From Bugula neritina (taxonomy: Eukaryota; Bryozoa; Gymnolaemata; Cheilostomatida; Bugulidae): a stretch of DNA of 64,000 nucleotides. Numbering within the stretch: the first letter of the stretch is position 1; each line of letters begins with the position of its first letter. Where the stretch lies: the NCBI GenBank assembly GCA_964035545.1, contig OZ037767.1:18380281-18444280 (forward strand). Direction: 5' to 3'. Position numbers and translations under genes: made by a program. A model generated the notes under the pieces. The model was not told where the DNA came from. It searched no databases and saw only the letters and a program-made list of their open reading frames with translations. Of the stretch, positions 51,801-64,000 are shown piece by piece.

Positions 51801-54800
51801 TAGCGTGTGCTACATGTTGTTGGAGTTGTGTATCCACCTCTTTAAGTCTCATCAGAGCAAGGAAAACTTATTTAACACACATATCTTTTGTAACCACAGT
51901 TTGCTTACATCAGCACTCACAATAGTCACTTAGAGCCTATAATTCAGACTTTTTAGCCCTGCTAAACACACTGCAGGTTAAACTGCTACTAGTGCATGAA
52001 TGAGGCTGATGCTTGTTGTTTATCAATAGATTGGTTGTATAGTATAGTTAATAAAACTTACTGACAATGCAACTGTAAAATGGATATTGGTCAAACTACA
52101 AACAGTATATGTATAACTTCAAGAAGTTCTTTACTAACAACTGTGACCAGTGTTTTCTAAATATATATTAATATAAAAATCATATCATTGTGGACCCTAT
52201 TAACAAAAAAATGTTATTAACATGTTTTATATTCAGTTGAATGAAAATTTAGCAATTCTTTTGATGAAGTTATTTTTAGAGTGCCCCATAATAAAATGCT
52301 TCTCAATTAATTAACTAAAATTTTCCCAAGTAGAAGAAGTAATATTCACCATCATATGGTATGACTAAATTTATGTACAGTAGGAAAACATTTTAATAGT
52401 TTAAGCCCTATAGTTGTCTTGAATAATTTTAGTTTGCAATTCCATTTAAAATACTACAGGGAAAAAGAAGAACATAATTTGTTTTGCAGGAGCTATGATC
52501 ATTCAGAACACCTGATTTCCCAATAGCAGAATGGTAACCATCAAGCATTGCAATTGTTTTGACTAGTTGTAGCAGTATTACTGAATGTTATTTAATAAAT
52601 ATCGATGTTTTCTGTCGCTTGTTCTTCTCTCATATCTTTATTTCCTCATTATACTTTGTTTTGAAATAATGTATAGAATACTTTAGATTCCCAAATGATA
52701 GGATGCAACATCTACCTGTCCAGGGTTCTTCAGTGTTCCAACAGGGTAAGTTATTGGAATCCATAGACCAATAAGGTTGTCAACATCAACCTCCACTCTG
52801 GTGGGTAACGTATATGTGTTTATACTGTCAGCACTGCTGGGGACTACAGTCACTGCTGACTCTATCAGAAGGCTGCCATTTGAATATTTCTTCCATATTT
52901 GAAGATCAAAGGGCTCTATAGAAGTTGGCAAGTATTTGACTTGTGTCAGGTTCTACAAGTATAATATAGTATAGTTAGTACAGTTACAACACAGCTACTA
53001 CTGGCTGGTAACCATGGTTACATACTTATAGATTTAGTTAAATTGATACTTGCCATCTTATGACACCATAATCATAGTGATCACTGACAAAACAGCAAAC
53101 ATGGTGTGTTACTAATTTTATTTAGTTTGGGATTTTAATTGTGGGTGAAGATTTTAGGTTTCAACACAGGTAACAGTTCTTAGGTAGAAAACAATCTAAT
53201 ATAATATTATTACATTATGTAGAATTCTGATATAATAATTATATTAAACAAGGATTAAGCTGATGTGTGGTTTTATTAACTTTGATCTTAACTAATGTAG
53301 AAGTAATCTTTCTAATTTCATCAAATATATCTGACATTTTAATGTTGACATAAATGCTATTATAGCTATTAAAATTGTCAACTGTATGAACTATTGTTTA
53401 TTGGAAATGACAAAAATTGTAATGATTGTCGATATATTTAAAATTTAAAGGATCTTTTATCAAAGCTATAACATTTACAAAACACTATAAACTTTAAAAT
53501 AGATCAACTGGCACGCCACCAACCTGTCGCTCACTGGTTGACACCAACAAGTAATTAATGTATATTAATAACAAAACTAAAAAATTATAGAATCTCTTGG
53601 CTCTTGGATAAAGGTTTCCAATATAAAAGCATATAATATTAAGCTGTATTAGCAGGTTGACCTACATATATGATTCTTTAATAACAATAAATGATTAGGC
53701 AAGACTCTGTACAGGACCAAGTACAATTACAAGTCTCTATATAGCAAACAAACTTGAAATGTTTCAAGTATATATACTCTCCTATAAGCAGCTACTATAA
53801 TACAAAACATTGTCTCTAGATTCCAGTGAAAAGTGAATGATAATCAGGTGGTGACGCTAACCTTCTATTTATACTTAACTTAATCATTAGAATACAATAT
53901 AATATAGTTATCCACCATAACAGGCTTTGCATGAGAAGTCACCTGTGTGGCTATAGACCCAGATTACCAAGGATTATATAGAGAAGTAAGACTTATATCT
54001 CATATTATTTGATATACACACGCCTAACATAATATCCTTAGCAACTCACCCCTCTGACTGTTGATCTCAGACTACCAAACACATGGGAGTAATAGAGAAA
54101 AGATCCAGGGGCTATGTTGTGTGGCTGAGCCTGCACGTCATCCATGCTCTGTAGAGTTGGGTACTTGTCGAAAGTGAAGTCAGGGTGGGAGATGACTACA
54201 GTCTCCAGTTGACTCACAGCAACTGAAATATCAAACTATCAGCTTATCAACACATTATGAATGTTACTCAAAACTGAATATTTAGTAGTTATATATTTCA
54301 TCATTTGACAGTGTTTCAGTAAACCCCCACCCCTCTGCGTGCATGAAGCTGTGCTTTTACTTATAATTATGGCTATAGACGCTTTCTTAGACTCCAATTA
54401 ATTATAATACAATTGGAAATTTTATCATAATTCTACTCCATAAAAGAAGAAATGTATGTGCTAATAAGTAAATTACCATAGTCTATTACATCGTATATTG
54501 GCCTACTAAGTGTATTTCATCTCAGAAGTTGAAGCTTACATAGCACCCTATTAGCTAACAGTAAAAAACAATGAGAAAGCAAGTGTTCCTTTTTCTATCT
54601 TTAGTTGACTTACACAACTAGTTTAAGTACCAATATCAGAGTCAGATTACTTATAATTTTATCTAATAAAATTTCACAGAATGTAATATATCTAATATGA
54701 TATAGGGCTACATGCAATGATAGTATAATGTCATGATATAATATAGTATGGCATTGTAGTAAAATATATAAAAACTTGAATGCTGTAAACAAGTATTGCA

Positions 54801-55661
54801 TGCATACTACAAGATATCCACATTATTAATCTTCGATTCTACCATAAAAACTACAACATTTTGTTATATAAAATTGCAAACTAGTTTTTTGTTGCATCGA
54901 TTGTTCATTATGTAGTTGAATAATGATTTGTGGAGCTGTAACAGCTTCTCAACATCTGCTGTTAACTGCTAACTGCTAACTGAGAGTAATGAACCAGTGA
55001 GCATTCGCTTGAAGAGGTGATTGTGACGATAATGGGCTGATTTTGGTACTGCCTGTGAGTCACTGTCTACTGACAGGTGAGAATAGAGACGGGAACAGGT
55101 TGTAACAGGTGCTAGCTTTTTCCAACAGAAGTATAACAAACTGGTGACAACATTAATATCAATATAACTGATGGTATAATCTTCCAGGTGTATTTGTGAA
55201 TTGGCATATCATCACCATACTGAAGAAGGAACAGTGATACGTACAGCACAGATGACTAGTGCGTGTAGAAATATTACATCAGTCACATTATAGAGTTGTG
55301 TTATGATACAACAGACCAGCAGGGGGGAGGGGAGGGGGAGGAGGGGGTACCTATGCTATTGGTCAAGAGTGCCAATATTTTTCAGTTATAGTATAGCAGT
55401 TCAACAACACAGCAATGGCAATGTTGAGTATGGTACTACAGTTACTAGCTTCACACGTTGTGATAATTATGTAGAATAACCTCAACAGTATAGGCATGAG
55501 ATGTCAAGTAACTAAAATTACAGCGGACAAGGGGGGGGGGGTTATCATAAGGAAAAATTATTTGAACAAGTTGTTTGAAATGATATGAAAAAGAATCTGT
55601 ATCAATGATTAAACTTACCAGATATACCTCCTAGAAAGATTGAAAACCATATCCAGCTCAT
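48874..55661 (-). CDS. Type I membrane protein with Thr-rich mucin stalk
   Basis: Seven exons join in frame to 415 residues: 55661-55619, 54222-54050, 52952-52716, 51427-51268, 51183-50827, 49471-49372, 49051-48874. Signal peptide MSWIWFSIFLGGISVAVS. An ectodomain of about 185 residues follows. Its middle (FDLQIWKKYSNGSLLIESAV, then a DNLIGLW strand) looks like a beta-sandwich with the F-x-x-Q-I-W-(K/R) strand seen in many invertebrate secreted proteins. Exon 5 is a Thr/Ser/Pro mucin stalk (about 205-323). A transmembrane helix (IIVIVAPTAAFIVLLIMV) and a tail of about 60 residues with several Tyr (HDYEISETYRYPNP) follow. The layout parallels the membrane gene at 32936-39116, without clear ectodomain similarity. 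The final TTG/GTAAGA could be a donor, giving a longer tail. No function can be named. Confidence 0.7.
49164..49300. repeat. CA microsatellite and TAGTCT hexamer array
   Basis: About 20 CA/CG dinucleotides followed by about 14 copies of AGTCTT in the intron between the transmembrane and tail exons of the mucin-stalk gene. Confidence 0.95.
51040..51165 (-). repeat. ACT/ACA coding trinucleotide repeat (poly-Thr)
   Basis: Encodes runs of Thr broken by Ala within the mucin stalk exon; codons are mixed (ACT, ACA, ACG, ACC), which would stabilise the tract. Confidence 0.8.
55318..55350 (+). other. G-rich tract, possible quadruplex
   Basis: Runs of five or six G separated by single A bases, in the first intron of the mucin-stalk gene. 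A second G run (12 G) lies near 55530. Confidence 0.5.
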
Positions 55662-57449
55662 GTTGACTTCTGTGAGAGAGAAAAGCTGTGAGATGTGAGA
55701 TCTACAGTAAGTAACAGCCAAATGGTAAATCAGATGATACACCTCCGAGCAACTGTTACTGTTAGACTGATACTGTAATCTGATTTGGTAAATTACACAG
55801 TAACTTCACTTGTCACATACGCAGAGAGTGGAATAGCTTTAGGCATTGCATACTTACATCAACAGTTTAAGGGGGCTGAGGTGAACGCCCCTTAGTATAT
55901 GCAGCGCTACAGAAAACGGAAGTTTCTGATTGTTATGGTTGGTAAGGTTCTAGGGTTAGTGAAGCAGAAAATAGCAACAGAATCTGTGATGAATAAAGTT
56001 ATAATGTATAATTAGGATGGAGCTTAGATAAACATGTTATTGCAGTTCCAACACCTTAGTTTTATCAGCTGTGTGAAATGTGTACAGGAAATGGAATATT
56101 ACCATTTATACTCAAGTTACTCATTTGTTTAGACTTCCTCCCATTAATTAAGTGTTGTAACCATGAAACTTAAAATACACCACTGTGTGATTACCAATGC
56201 CTAAAACAGTGTGTTTCATTCAGTCATGCATATACTTAGTAAGCAATTGCTGTTTCACTTGCCACAATACGTATGGTTTTGTTAAGTAGCTAATTCTGCT
56301 CAACTTGACTATGTTTCACTTCTTAGACTGAGTTAATTTCTCCCAATATGTGACACAGATTAAACATTGACTAGCTGGAGATTACCTGAGAGTATAATTG
56401 TTGTATATAAATCTCAACTTAGCTGAAGGATAAATATGAGAACACATAAAACGTCATTCATCCGTATTAAAAAATTATTTGGGTTGGTCAATATTGGTTT
56501 CCACCAAAATTAAGTTTGAAGTTGAAAACTCCTCAACCCCCCCTCTGGCTCTCAGACAGCTATACCTCTATAAAGTACTGGATAGGTGTTTTATTGATTC
56601 CTTGTTAGAACGTGACATATAAAATTGAGACACATTTTCACTAATAACAAGGCTTTCTGGAACACCTGGTCAGATTCATACCAAGCCCGAGAATAAGGAA
56701 TAATGAAGTGTGCAGTGAGTTGTGAGCTGAGCAACTCCAGTGTGTTGACCCTAGACAGCTAGTGTGTGACAAGATATATACTATACCACACTATTACATC
56801 GTTATAATGTTACTTTATATATATAATGTGAATTTTGCTACTAAACTATACTATTTCATCAGCATACTATTCCCACTAGCAACTTACTACTATACTATTA
56901 TATTATGTATTACTATATCTGCATTATAAATGAAGCACCCATGACTACCCTGCTGTTTCTAATGCCTATATATTCCTGCTAACCTATAATATATGTTAGG
57001 ATTATATTACTACATAATACTACTATGATACTTCTGCTTGTGGTACACCAGAGAGGAAAAATGACTAGATGAATGCATAATTTGTAACAACTTCAGTTTT
57101 CGATTGTTTAGTCAAGTATGATTGAAGAAATAGATTATGCTAGTAATGAACACAATTGAAGCCACTAATATGCATTTTATTATATATTCTAAACAACTAT
57201 GAAAGGTAATGTTTATAAATACTCTACAGTGTACAGTATAATGGCTTAATAAAAAGAAAGAAATAAATTTAGAGACATTCTAAATGAGAAATTATATAAT
57301 CATTTGGTGAAATAATATCACTACTGAGAAAGAGTAACGAATTTCTATTTACAAAAGATAGGTAAGAATGTATCACACAAAACCATCAACTTATAACAAT
57401 TCTGGCAGAGTGCCAAAAGATAATAGCTTAAGGTCCAAAGCTACAGAGT
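55662..57449. other. Intergenic interval
   Basis: Between the start of the mucin-stalk gene and the 3' end of the zinc-finger gene, both on the minus strand. No exon, RNA gene or mobile element was recognised. Confidence 0.45.
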
Positions 57450-58748
57450 CTACGTGGTTGAGACGACTTGTTCCACGGCCCCTTCCTCACAGTCCTCCAG
57501 GATACTGACAGTCTGCACGTCTGCGGAGAATGAAGAGACAACTGTGTCCACTACTTCCTCTTCTACAACACTTCCTGTCTCCACTTCAGTCTCGTCGGGT
57601 AGTTTGTCCGGCAGAGACGTGGCCACAATCTTGTTAGGCAGCAGGCTAATCTGTGAGTCAGACAGATTATACTGGTTGGACTAAGAACATTTTCCAAGTT
57701 TAAAACTAAGCAAAAGAAGACAGCTATTAGTAAACTAAACAAACACATCCCGAACATGTTAGGAACTGGGAGTAGCCTCACCTTGCCGGCAGTTGATGAG
57801 ACACTCGTGGCCTTGACAATGGTGGGAGGATGCTTGTAGCCTGAGGCCTCTGATGAAGAAATCACCCGGCCTCCACCCTTTTCTATTGCAGCTGACAGAA
57901 TTCCTGTAACACAGTCTACAATATAGTCTGCAACTACATGAGTTGGAGAGAAACACCTGTTACTGCACACAAACTAGGTCAACTGTCACTTCCTCTTCAT
58001 ACAACCAACACCAACTTGCCAAAGCTTTGCCAAAATATTTAAGGCATTTGCAGCTTACAAAGTGTGCGTTGCTATGGAGACCTTTGGATTGTTTGAAGAC
58101 ATCAGTTGTACTACCAAGGGCTGGAGATATGGGTGGAGATATCTGCCTTGGTGGGAGATGGCCACAAAAGAATTTATTGTACTTTTAACAATAGCGCATT
58201 ATGCACCAAAGCAGCTACACAATGTGAATTAGCATTGGAAATGATCCTCTCATTTCTTTCATCTTCCACGTAGGCTATGACAACTAAATGAAATCTACTA
58301 CAGCTGGAAATACTGAACTCAGATAATCTCTTCCTTTAGACTCAGTAATCCCATGATCTGACACAGAGCCAAGAGTTCGAAGGCTGCAGAGTTGGCCATC
58401 AGCTGCACGACTACTGGATGAGTATACAGGTAGCCACTACCTGTTGAGTATCCAGGCAGCTACTGGTTGGCACAGCTGCACACAGGTAACACAGCAGACA
58501 TAAATCTGGCCCTGGTGATATGAGAGTGATGACTAGTGACCATGGAGACCAGACCAGAGCACAACAGAGGCCCTTTCATACCCTGTTCAGCCAGTGAGAA
58601 TAAACCACCCGATGCGACGTGACGACAGCAACAGAGGAGACAGTCAACTGACACTGAGTCAACCACTCAACTCCAGTATGTGCAGGTACTGGCTCCATCC
58701 ACTCTACTACCACTACTACCACTACTACTACTACCACTACTACTACTA

Positions 58749-58779
<31 letters not shown>

Positions 58780-61700
58780 CACTACTACTACTACTACCAC
58801 TACTACTACTACCACTACTACTACTATTACTACTACTGCTGCTGCTGCTACTACTACTACTACTGCTGCTGCTACTACTACTACTTATACTACCACTACT
58901 ACAACTGCTATTACTAGTATAGAGAGAGACGTCTCACAGCTGGAGGTATGCTACTAACTGAAGTCACCAGAAAGCGTGACTGACAGTGCGCCTGAAGAAT
59001 GCATATATTAACAAACAGATTACTAACTATCAGAGGTTCATACTGCGTAAGGAGACTCTAATAGCCCAGCTATCCATGAGCTGCAGGAGAATCAGTAGAA
59101 TAGCTCTACCTGCTACAGTTCATAGACAGCATGACATCTCCTGACGCTGCCAAGAGTCAGCAGACACTCACCAGGTTCCACGGACTGGACGAGCACCATC
59201 TCTTCGCCGATGGGTATCTCTATGGTCTCCGAGATGTTCACCACCTGCCCGTCCTCCATGCTGGTTGGTATGCTGCCGGCATCTTCCTCTGCCAGGTCAG
59301 ACTTGGCCTGGTTCATGTGCTCGCTGAGGATGTGCACAGCGAGGGCGTGCTGCGACACAAACACCTGGATGAGGAGAGAAGATACAGAGTAAGTGTGGTG
59401 AGGTTATATATAGAGAGAGAAGATACATAGTAAGTGTGGTGAGGTTACATATAGAGAGAGAAGATACAGAGTAAGTATGGTGAGGTTACATATAGAAAGA
59501 GAAGATACAGAGTAAGTGTGGTGAGGTTACATATAGAGAGAAGATACAGAGTAAGTTTGGTGAGGTTACATATATAGAGAGAAGATACATAGTAAGTGTG
59601 GTGAGGTTACATATAGAGAGAAGATACATAGTAAGTGTGGTGAGGTTACATATAGAGAGAAGATACAGAGTAAGTGTGGTGAGGTTACATATAGAGAGAA
59701 GATACATAGTAAGTGTAGACCAGTAAGTTTAGTAGAAACAGCTGGCATATGGACGTCGTTCAGATAGTTAGAGCATGTAGAGTGGTCACAGAGGGTGGTA
59801 TTACTAAGACATAAAATATGAAGAGGTGACAGATATGAAGATGAAGGAGATTTCTATTTCAATAAATCACAAAAAAACTAGGTTAGAGTGTAGCCAACCT
59901 CATGGCAATGTTCACAGATGTGAGCGTTGATCAGCACTGTCTGTCTCTTTGCTGTTGGAGGTAGAGCTCCAGATTCCTCGGCAGCTGGAGGCTGACTGTC
60001 CAGTTCCTACAGGAGAATCAGAAGTTAGGCTACAGATTTACAGGAAACTAGGCTACAGATTTACAGGAAACTAGGCTATAGATTTACAGGAGAACAGGAA
60101 CCTGGTCTACAGAAAGGAACAAGTGCCAGGGAAAAGAGAGCCAACTTGTAGATGTGTGTGGAATAATACAGATACTTCAGAGTCTTGGCCTATCGTATTA
60201 TACAGATGACTATTGAGGAGTTGCCTGACCAGAGCTTGAGTTCTACTTTAATAAACTGACTATGTTTGAAGGGTTCATGAGCTAGACTAACAAGGAATAT
60301 TCATGCATAGAGTAAGTTAGGCCATCTCATGGTATTTATAAACACAGTCTAATGGAATACCATTCATCATAGAGGAGTTTACAGCATATTAATATCAATA
60401 GTATAGATTACAGGTAATTGGTTGGACTAAGTGATTGATGACTTCCAGGGAAGAGCAGAGCCAAACTAATGTTCATTAGGATTAAATTAGTGCATGAGAA
60501 AGCCTAAGTTCTGGAAGTAGTTGACCATATAAACTGGGGTGGGACAGGCACACGTTCTCACTGGCTAAGAAGTCAACAGAACATGATGGATAAAAATCTG
60601 TCTTCACAGCTGCGCAATCTGATGAAGATAAGACAAGATCATAAATTGGACAGTGGTTCTGTGACACCTCCCCTAACATATCAGTTTCTTAACACTGATT
60701 CCAAACCTATACTCATATCTGTGAGAGAAATTATTTGATAATTTCTTCAAGTATTAAACATCAAGATTTATCTTCCACATCTATGGAACTTCTCTTCCTT
60801 ATGATGAGGCAAAGCACTACATCTATAACTAGACACCAATTTAACAGCTCAACTACCACTTTACATGGCTGAGAGACAGACACACAGACAGACACACAGA
60901 CAGATGGTGAAGCTGCTTACATCTTCGACTTGCTGCTGGGCTATGATCACCTGATCAGATTTAGGCATCTTACTGAGAAGTTCGACGCCGTGAGACTTCT
61001 GCATGTGTTTCTTCAGCAAGTAGTTTGTGTTGAATCCGCGGTCACACATGGTGCAGTTGAAAGTTGTCACCCCTGAAAATATTCATAACGGAGTTGTCTT
61101 ACAATGATTACATGAGTCTTTTATTAGACGGGAAACATACTAGACTGATCAGACCAGCACCTACCTGCGTGTTTAGACTTGAGGTGTATCTCCAGAGCCT
61201 GTTTCTGCGTGTACTCCTTACCACACCTGCCACACCTGTAAGGCTTCACATCAGCGTGACGGTACATATGCTGCCGCAGACTGTCTCGCCGCTTCACCGC
61301 GTAACCACAAATCTGGCAGACGTACGGCTTGTCTTTACTGTGAGAGATCATGTGATTCTACAATTCACATTTTCACCAGGTTAGAATCTGAACAGGAGCT
61401 ACTGTCTAGATAAGCACTTCAAGCTAGAAGGTATGCAGTGGAATCTTACGTTGAGTTGGGCCTGAGTCTTGAAGCCTTTCTTGCACTGCTCACACATGAA
61501 GTCCTTGACATCGGAGTGGACGCTCTTGATGTGCGCATCAAGAGTGGCCTTGAAGAGCAGCACCTTGCCGCAGTGCTCACACGTGTGACCTTTCTGGTTG
61601 GGGTCGTGCAGCCTCTTATGGGCTCTGAAAACAAGGAACAGAAGCTAGAGGGGATAATCTAGTATATCAGCAGTATGATATACTACAATAATATTATGAT

Positions 61701-64000
61701 ATACTATAATAATACTGTGATATACTATAATAATATTATGATATACTATAATAATACTGTGATATACTATAATAATACCGTGATATACTATAATAATACT
61801 GTGATATACTATAATAATACTGTGATATACTATAATAATACTGTGATATACTATAATAATACTGTGATATACTATAATAATACTGTGATATACTATAATA
61901 ATACCGTGATATACTATAATACCGTGATATACTATAATAATACTGTGATATACTATAATAATACTGTAATATACTATAATAATACCGTGATATACTATAA
62001 TAATACTGTGATATACTATAATAATACTGTGATATACTATAATAATACCGTGATATACTATAATAATACCGTGATATACTATAATAATACCGTGATATAC
62101 TATAATAATACTGTGATATACTATAATAATACTGTGATATACTATAATAATACTGTGATATACTATAATAATACTGTGATATACTATAATAATACTGTGA
62201 TATACTATAATAATACTGTGATATACTATAATAATCCTGTGATATTCTATAATAATACGGCGAGTAACGCACATGAAGGCAGAGTAGCTGCCGAGGGGCT
62301 TAGCGCAAATCTCGCAGCCGAACTGGAAATGGTGGCCCTTCATGTGGGACCGGAGGCTCTCCTTGGTGCTGTACTGCTTCTCACAGACGTCACACTTGTA
62401 GTTCTTCTCGCCAGTGTGCACGTGGATGTGCTGGGAGAGCATGTATTCATTCTTGAACACTCTCTCACAGTGGGGGCACGGCACTCCGTCTTCTACAGAA
62501 CAACAAGAACTCAGGCTATACGATGGAACTCTTAGAGAAGAGTGAAAAATATAATCATATTTTCAAAGATATGTTGATAATCAGAGTTATAAGTTGATAC
62601 TGAGAGTGATAAGGTGATATTGAGAGTTATAAGTTGATATTGAGAGTGATAAGTTGATATTGAGAGTGATAAGTTGATATTGAGAGTTATAAGTTGATAC
62701 TGAGAGTGATAAGTTGATATTGAGAGTTATAAGTTGATATTGAGAGTGATAAGTTGATATTGAGAGTTATAAGTTGATACTGAGAGTGATAAGTTGATAT
62801 TGAGAGTGATAAGTTGATATTGAGAGTTATAAGTTGATACTGAGAGTGATAAGTTGATATTGAGAGTTATAAGTTGATATTGAGAGTGATAAGTTGATAT
62901 TGAGAGTTATAAGTTGATACTGAGAGTGATAAGTTGATATTGAGAGTTATAAGTTGATATTGAGAGTTATAAGTTGATATTGAGTTATAAGTTGATACTG
63001 AGAGTGATAAGTTGATACTGAGAGTGATAAGTTAATATTGAGAGTTATAAGTTGATATTGAGAGTGATAAGTTGATACTGAGAGTGATAAGTTAATATTG
63101 AGAGTGATAAGTTGATATTGAGAGTGATAAGTTAATATTGAGAGTGATAAGTTGATACTGAGAGTGATAAGTTAATATTGAGAGTGATAAGTTGATACTG
63201 AGAGTGATAAGTTGATGAAGTGAATCAGAGAAACTGCAGTTAGTTGCAGGTCAGCAGAAATATTTTGAAAGAAATCAAACCGAAACACAACCACTGGGAG
63301 AAACAGAGCATAGAGCTCAAGAATGATATCACAAACTAAACAAAGTTGTTGAATGCCTACCTTCCAGTGGAAGGGACTGAATATTTGAGAGAAAGTTTAG
63401 AGTAACTACACGACCTCTCAAATGTTACCTTTGTCAAAATGGACATTCTTGTTGTGCCGGGAGAGGTCCTGCTTATCGTTGAAGGCGCTATCACACTTGT
63501 CACACTTCCATTCTCTCTTGTTCTCATGGAACTTGAGGTGAAGGTTGAGTTTGTACTTCTGTATGAACCCCTTGCCGCAGATGGTGCACACAAACGGCCT
63601 CTCTTTGGAGTGGAACTTCACGTGCTGGTCGAGATTGCCTCTCACTCGGCCTGTGAATAAAGTCATAATATCCATACATAAGTGAATACATAAATATAAG
63701 GCTATAACAAAATATTTTAGAACGGAAACACATTCCTTTGGGAACACTCATGAAAGTTGAAGAAGACAAATCCTAAAACACAAATTAAATTAAATTATAT
63801 GCTTATGCAAATAATATAAGCATGGTAACATGACCATAGAGAAAGAAACCGTTTGATGTTATAAACACAAGGAATTGGCATTGCAAGTGTAGGGTGGTTG
63901 AAGCTGCACTCACATCTGTATTCACACTGGTCACACTTGTAGGGTCGAATGTCCTTGTCAGCGTGGTCCTTCCTCAGATGCTCACAGAACTGCGTGACGC
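57450..64000 (-). CDS. C2H2 zinc-finger protein, 5' end outside window
   Basis: Ten exons join in frame: 64000-63914 (partial), 63650-63429, 62492-62273, 61624-61450, 61357-61165, 61072-60921, 60006-59899, 59364-59172, 57903-57782, 57680-57450 (stop TAG). They encode part of one finger and at least twelve complete C2H2 fingers, among them YKCDQCEYRC, FVCTICGKGF, WKCDKCDSAF, YKCDVCEKQY, FMCEQCKKGF, YVCQICGYAV, YRCGRCGKEY, FNCTMCDRGF and the isolated ICEHCHEVF. Several fingers are split by introns. The C-terminal 200 residues are acidic and Ser/Thr/Val-rich, a possible effector region. Spacing and KPY-type linkers suggest nucleic-acid binding, so a transcription factor is likely. Two donors are non-consensus (GTGCGT at 62272, GTTGGC at 59898). 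Nearly every intron carries a tandem repeat. Confidence 0.85.
58690..58920. repeat. TAC/CTG trinucleotide microsatellite
   Basis: About 75 mostly TAC triplets with CAC and TGC variants, in the intron between exons 59364-59172 and 57903-57782 of the zinc-finger gene. Confidence 0.95.
59374..59712. repeat. 39 to 41-bp minisatellite beside a splice acceptor
   Basis: About eight copies of a unit containing GAGGTTACATATAGAGAGAA, starting about 10 bp from the acceptor of exon 59364-59172. On the coding strand the pyrimidine-rich TATCTTCTCTC of that acceptor is part of the unit. Confidence 0.85.
61670..62262. repeat. 21-bp minisatellite, about 28 copies
   Basis: Unit GTGATATACTATAATAATAC plus T. 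It fills the whole intron between exons 62492-62273 and 61624-61450, starting about 10 bp from the donor. The long open frames across it, on both strands, are products of the 21-bp period. Confidence 0.95.
62570..63215. repeat. 20-bp minisatellite, about 32 copies
   Basis: Unit TGAGAGTGATAAGTTGATAT, variants with TTATAAG and GATACTG. It fills most of the intron between exons 63650-63429 and 62492-62273. Its sequence is unrelated to the minisatellite in the next intron. Confidence 0.95.

Noticed and set aside
58576-58922. Poly-Val, poly-Tyr and poly-Leu ORFs
   Set aside because: Translations of the TAC microsatellite in an intron.
61645-62535. 280-residue ORFs with repeated YHSIIIV or IYYNNTV
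   Set aside because: They read through the intronic 21-bp minisatellite; only the C2H2 exon 62492-62273 at one edge is real coding sequence.

Overview
The window is intron-rich, AT-rich nuclear DNA from an invertebrate animal. Evidence: spliced genes with GT-AG introns, a RING/B-box gene, a C2H2 zinc-finger gene, mucin-type membrane proteins, a PARP14-like ADP-ribosyltransferase, Ty3/Gypsy and ISL2EU transposons, and tRNA-derived SINE-like repeats. A lophotrochozoan (mollusc- or bryozoan-like animal) would fit, but the sequence alone does not fix the species. Exon models were built by hand from splice sites and reading-frame phase; no database search was run.

Layout. (1) 1-782, minus: first visible exons of a PARP14-like RRM/KH gene running off the left edge. 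(2) 783-4971: gene-poor, with minisatellites. (3) 4972-10270: three transposons nested in one another: a Harbinger-like MITE (TAA duplication), a solo Ty3 LTR inside it (CTAT duplication), and an ISL2EU-type element inside the LTR whose far end is an inverted copy of its own transposase end. (4) 10347-17146, minus: a PARP14-like gene in ten coding exons that join in frame (RRM, KH-like repeats, macro, PARP catalytic domain), with a MITE in one intron and tandem repeats at several splice junctions. (5) 18642-27555: a decayed Ty3/Gypsy element (ATAT duplication) whose 3' LTR is split by a second, non-autonomous Ty3/Gypsy element (18943-24367). The second has gag, protease and an extra zinc-finger-like ORF but no RT, RNase H or integrase core. 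Other LTR remnants lie at 27.7-28.5 kb.

(6) 30150-30457, minus: a small secreted-peptide precursor. (7) 32936-39116, minus: a six-exon type I membrane protein. (8) 42121-47569, plus: an eight-exon TRIM-like gene with a long heptapeptide-repeat N-terminus, RING, two B-boxes, helical region and propeller-like C-terminus. (9) 48874-55661, minus: a seven-exon membrane protein with a Thr-rich mucin stalk. (10) 57450-64000, minus: ten visible exons of a gene with at least twelve C2H2 fingers, open at the right edge.

The genes do not form an operon. A recurring pattern is tandem repeats that touch or copy exon-intron junctions: at least six cases in the PARP, membrane-protein and zinc-finger genes. 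PARP14-like and TRIM-like families are often linked to innate immunity in animals, but nothing in the sequence proves that role here.
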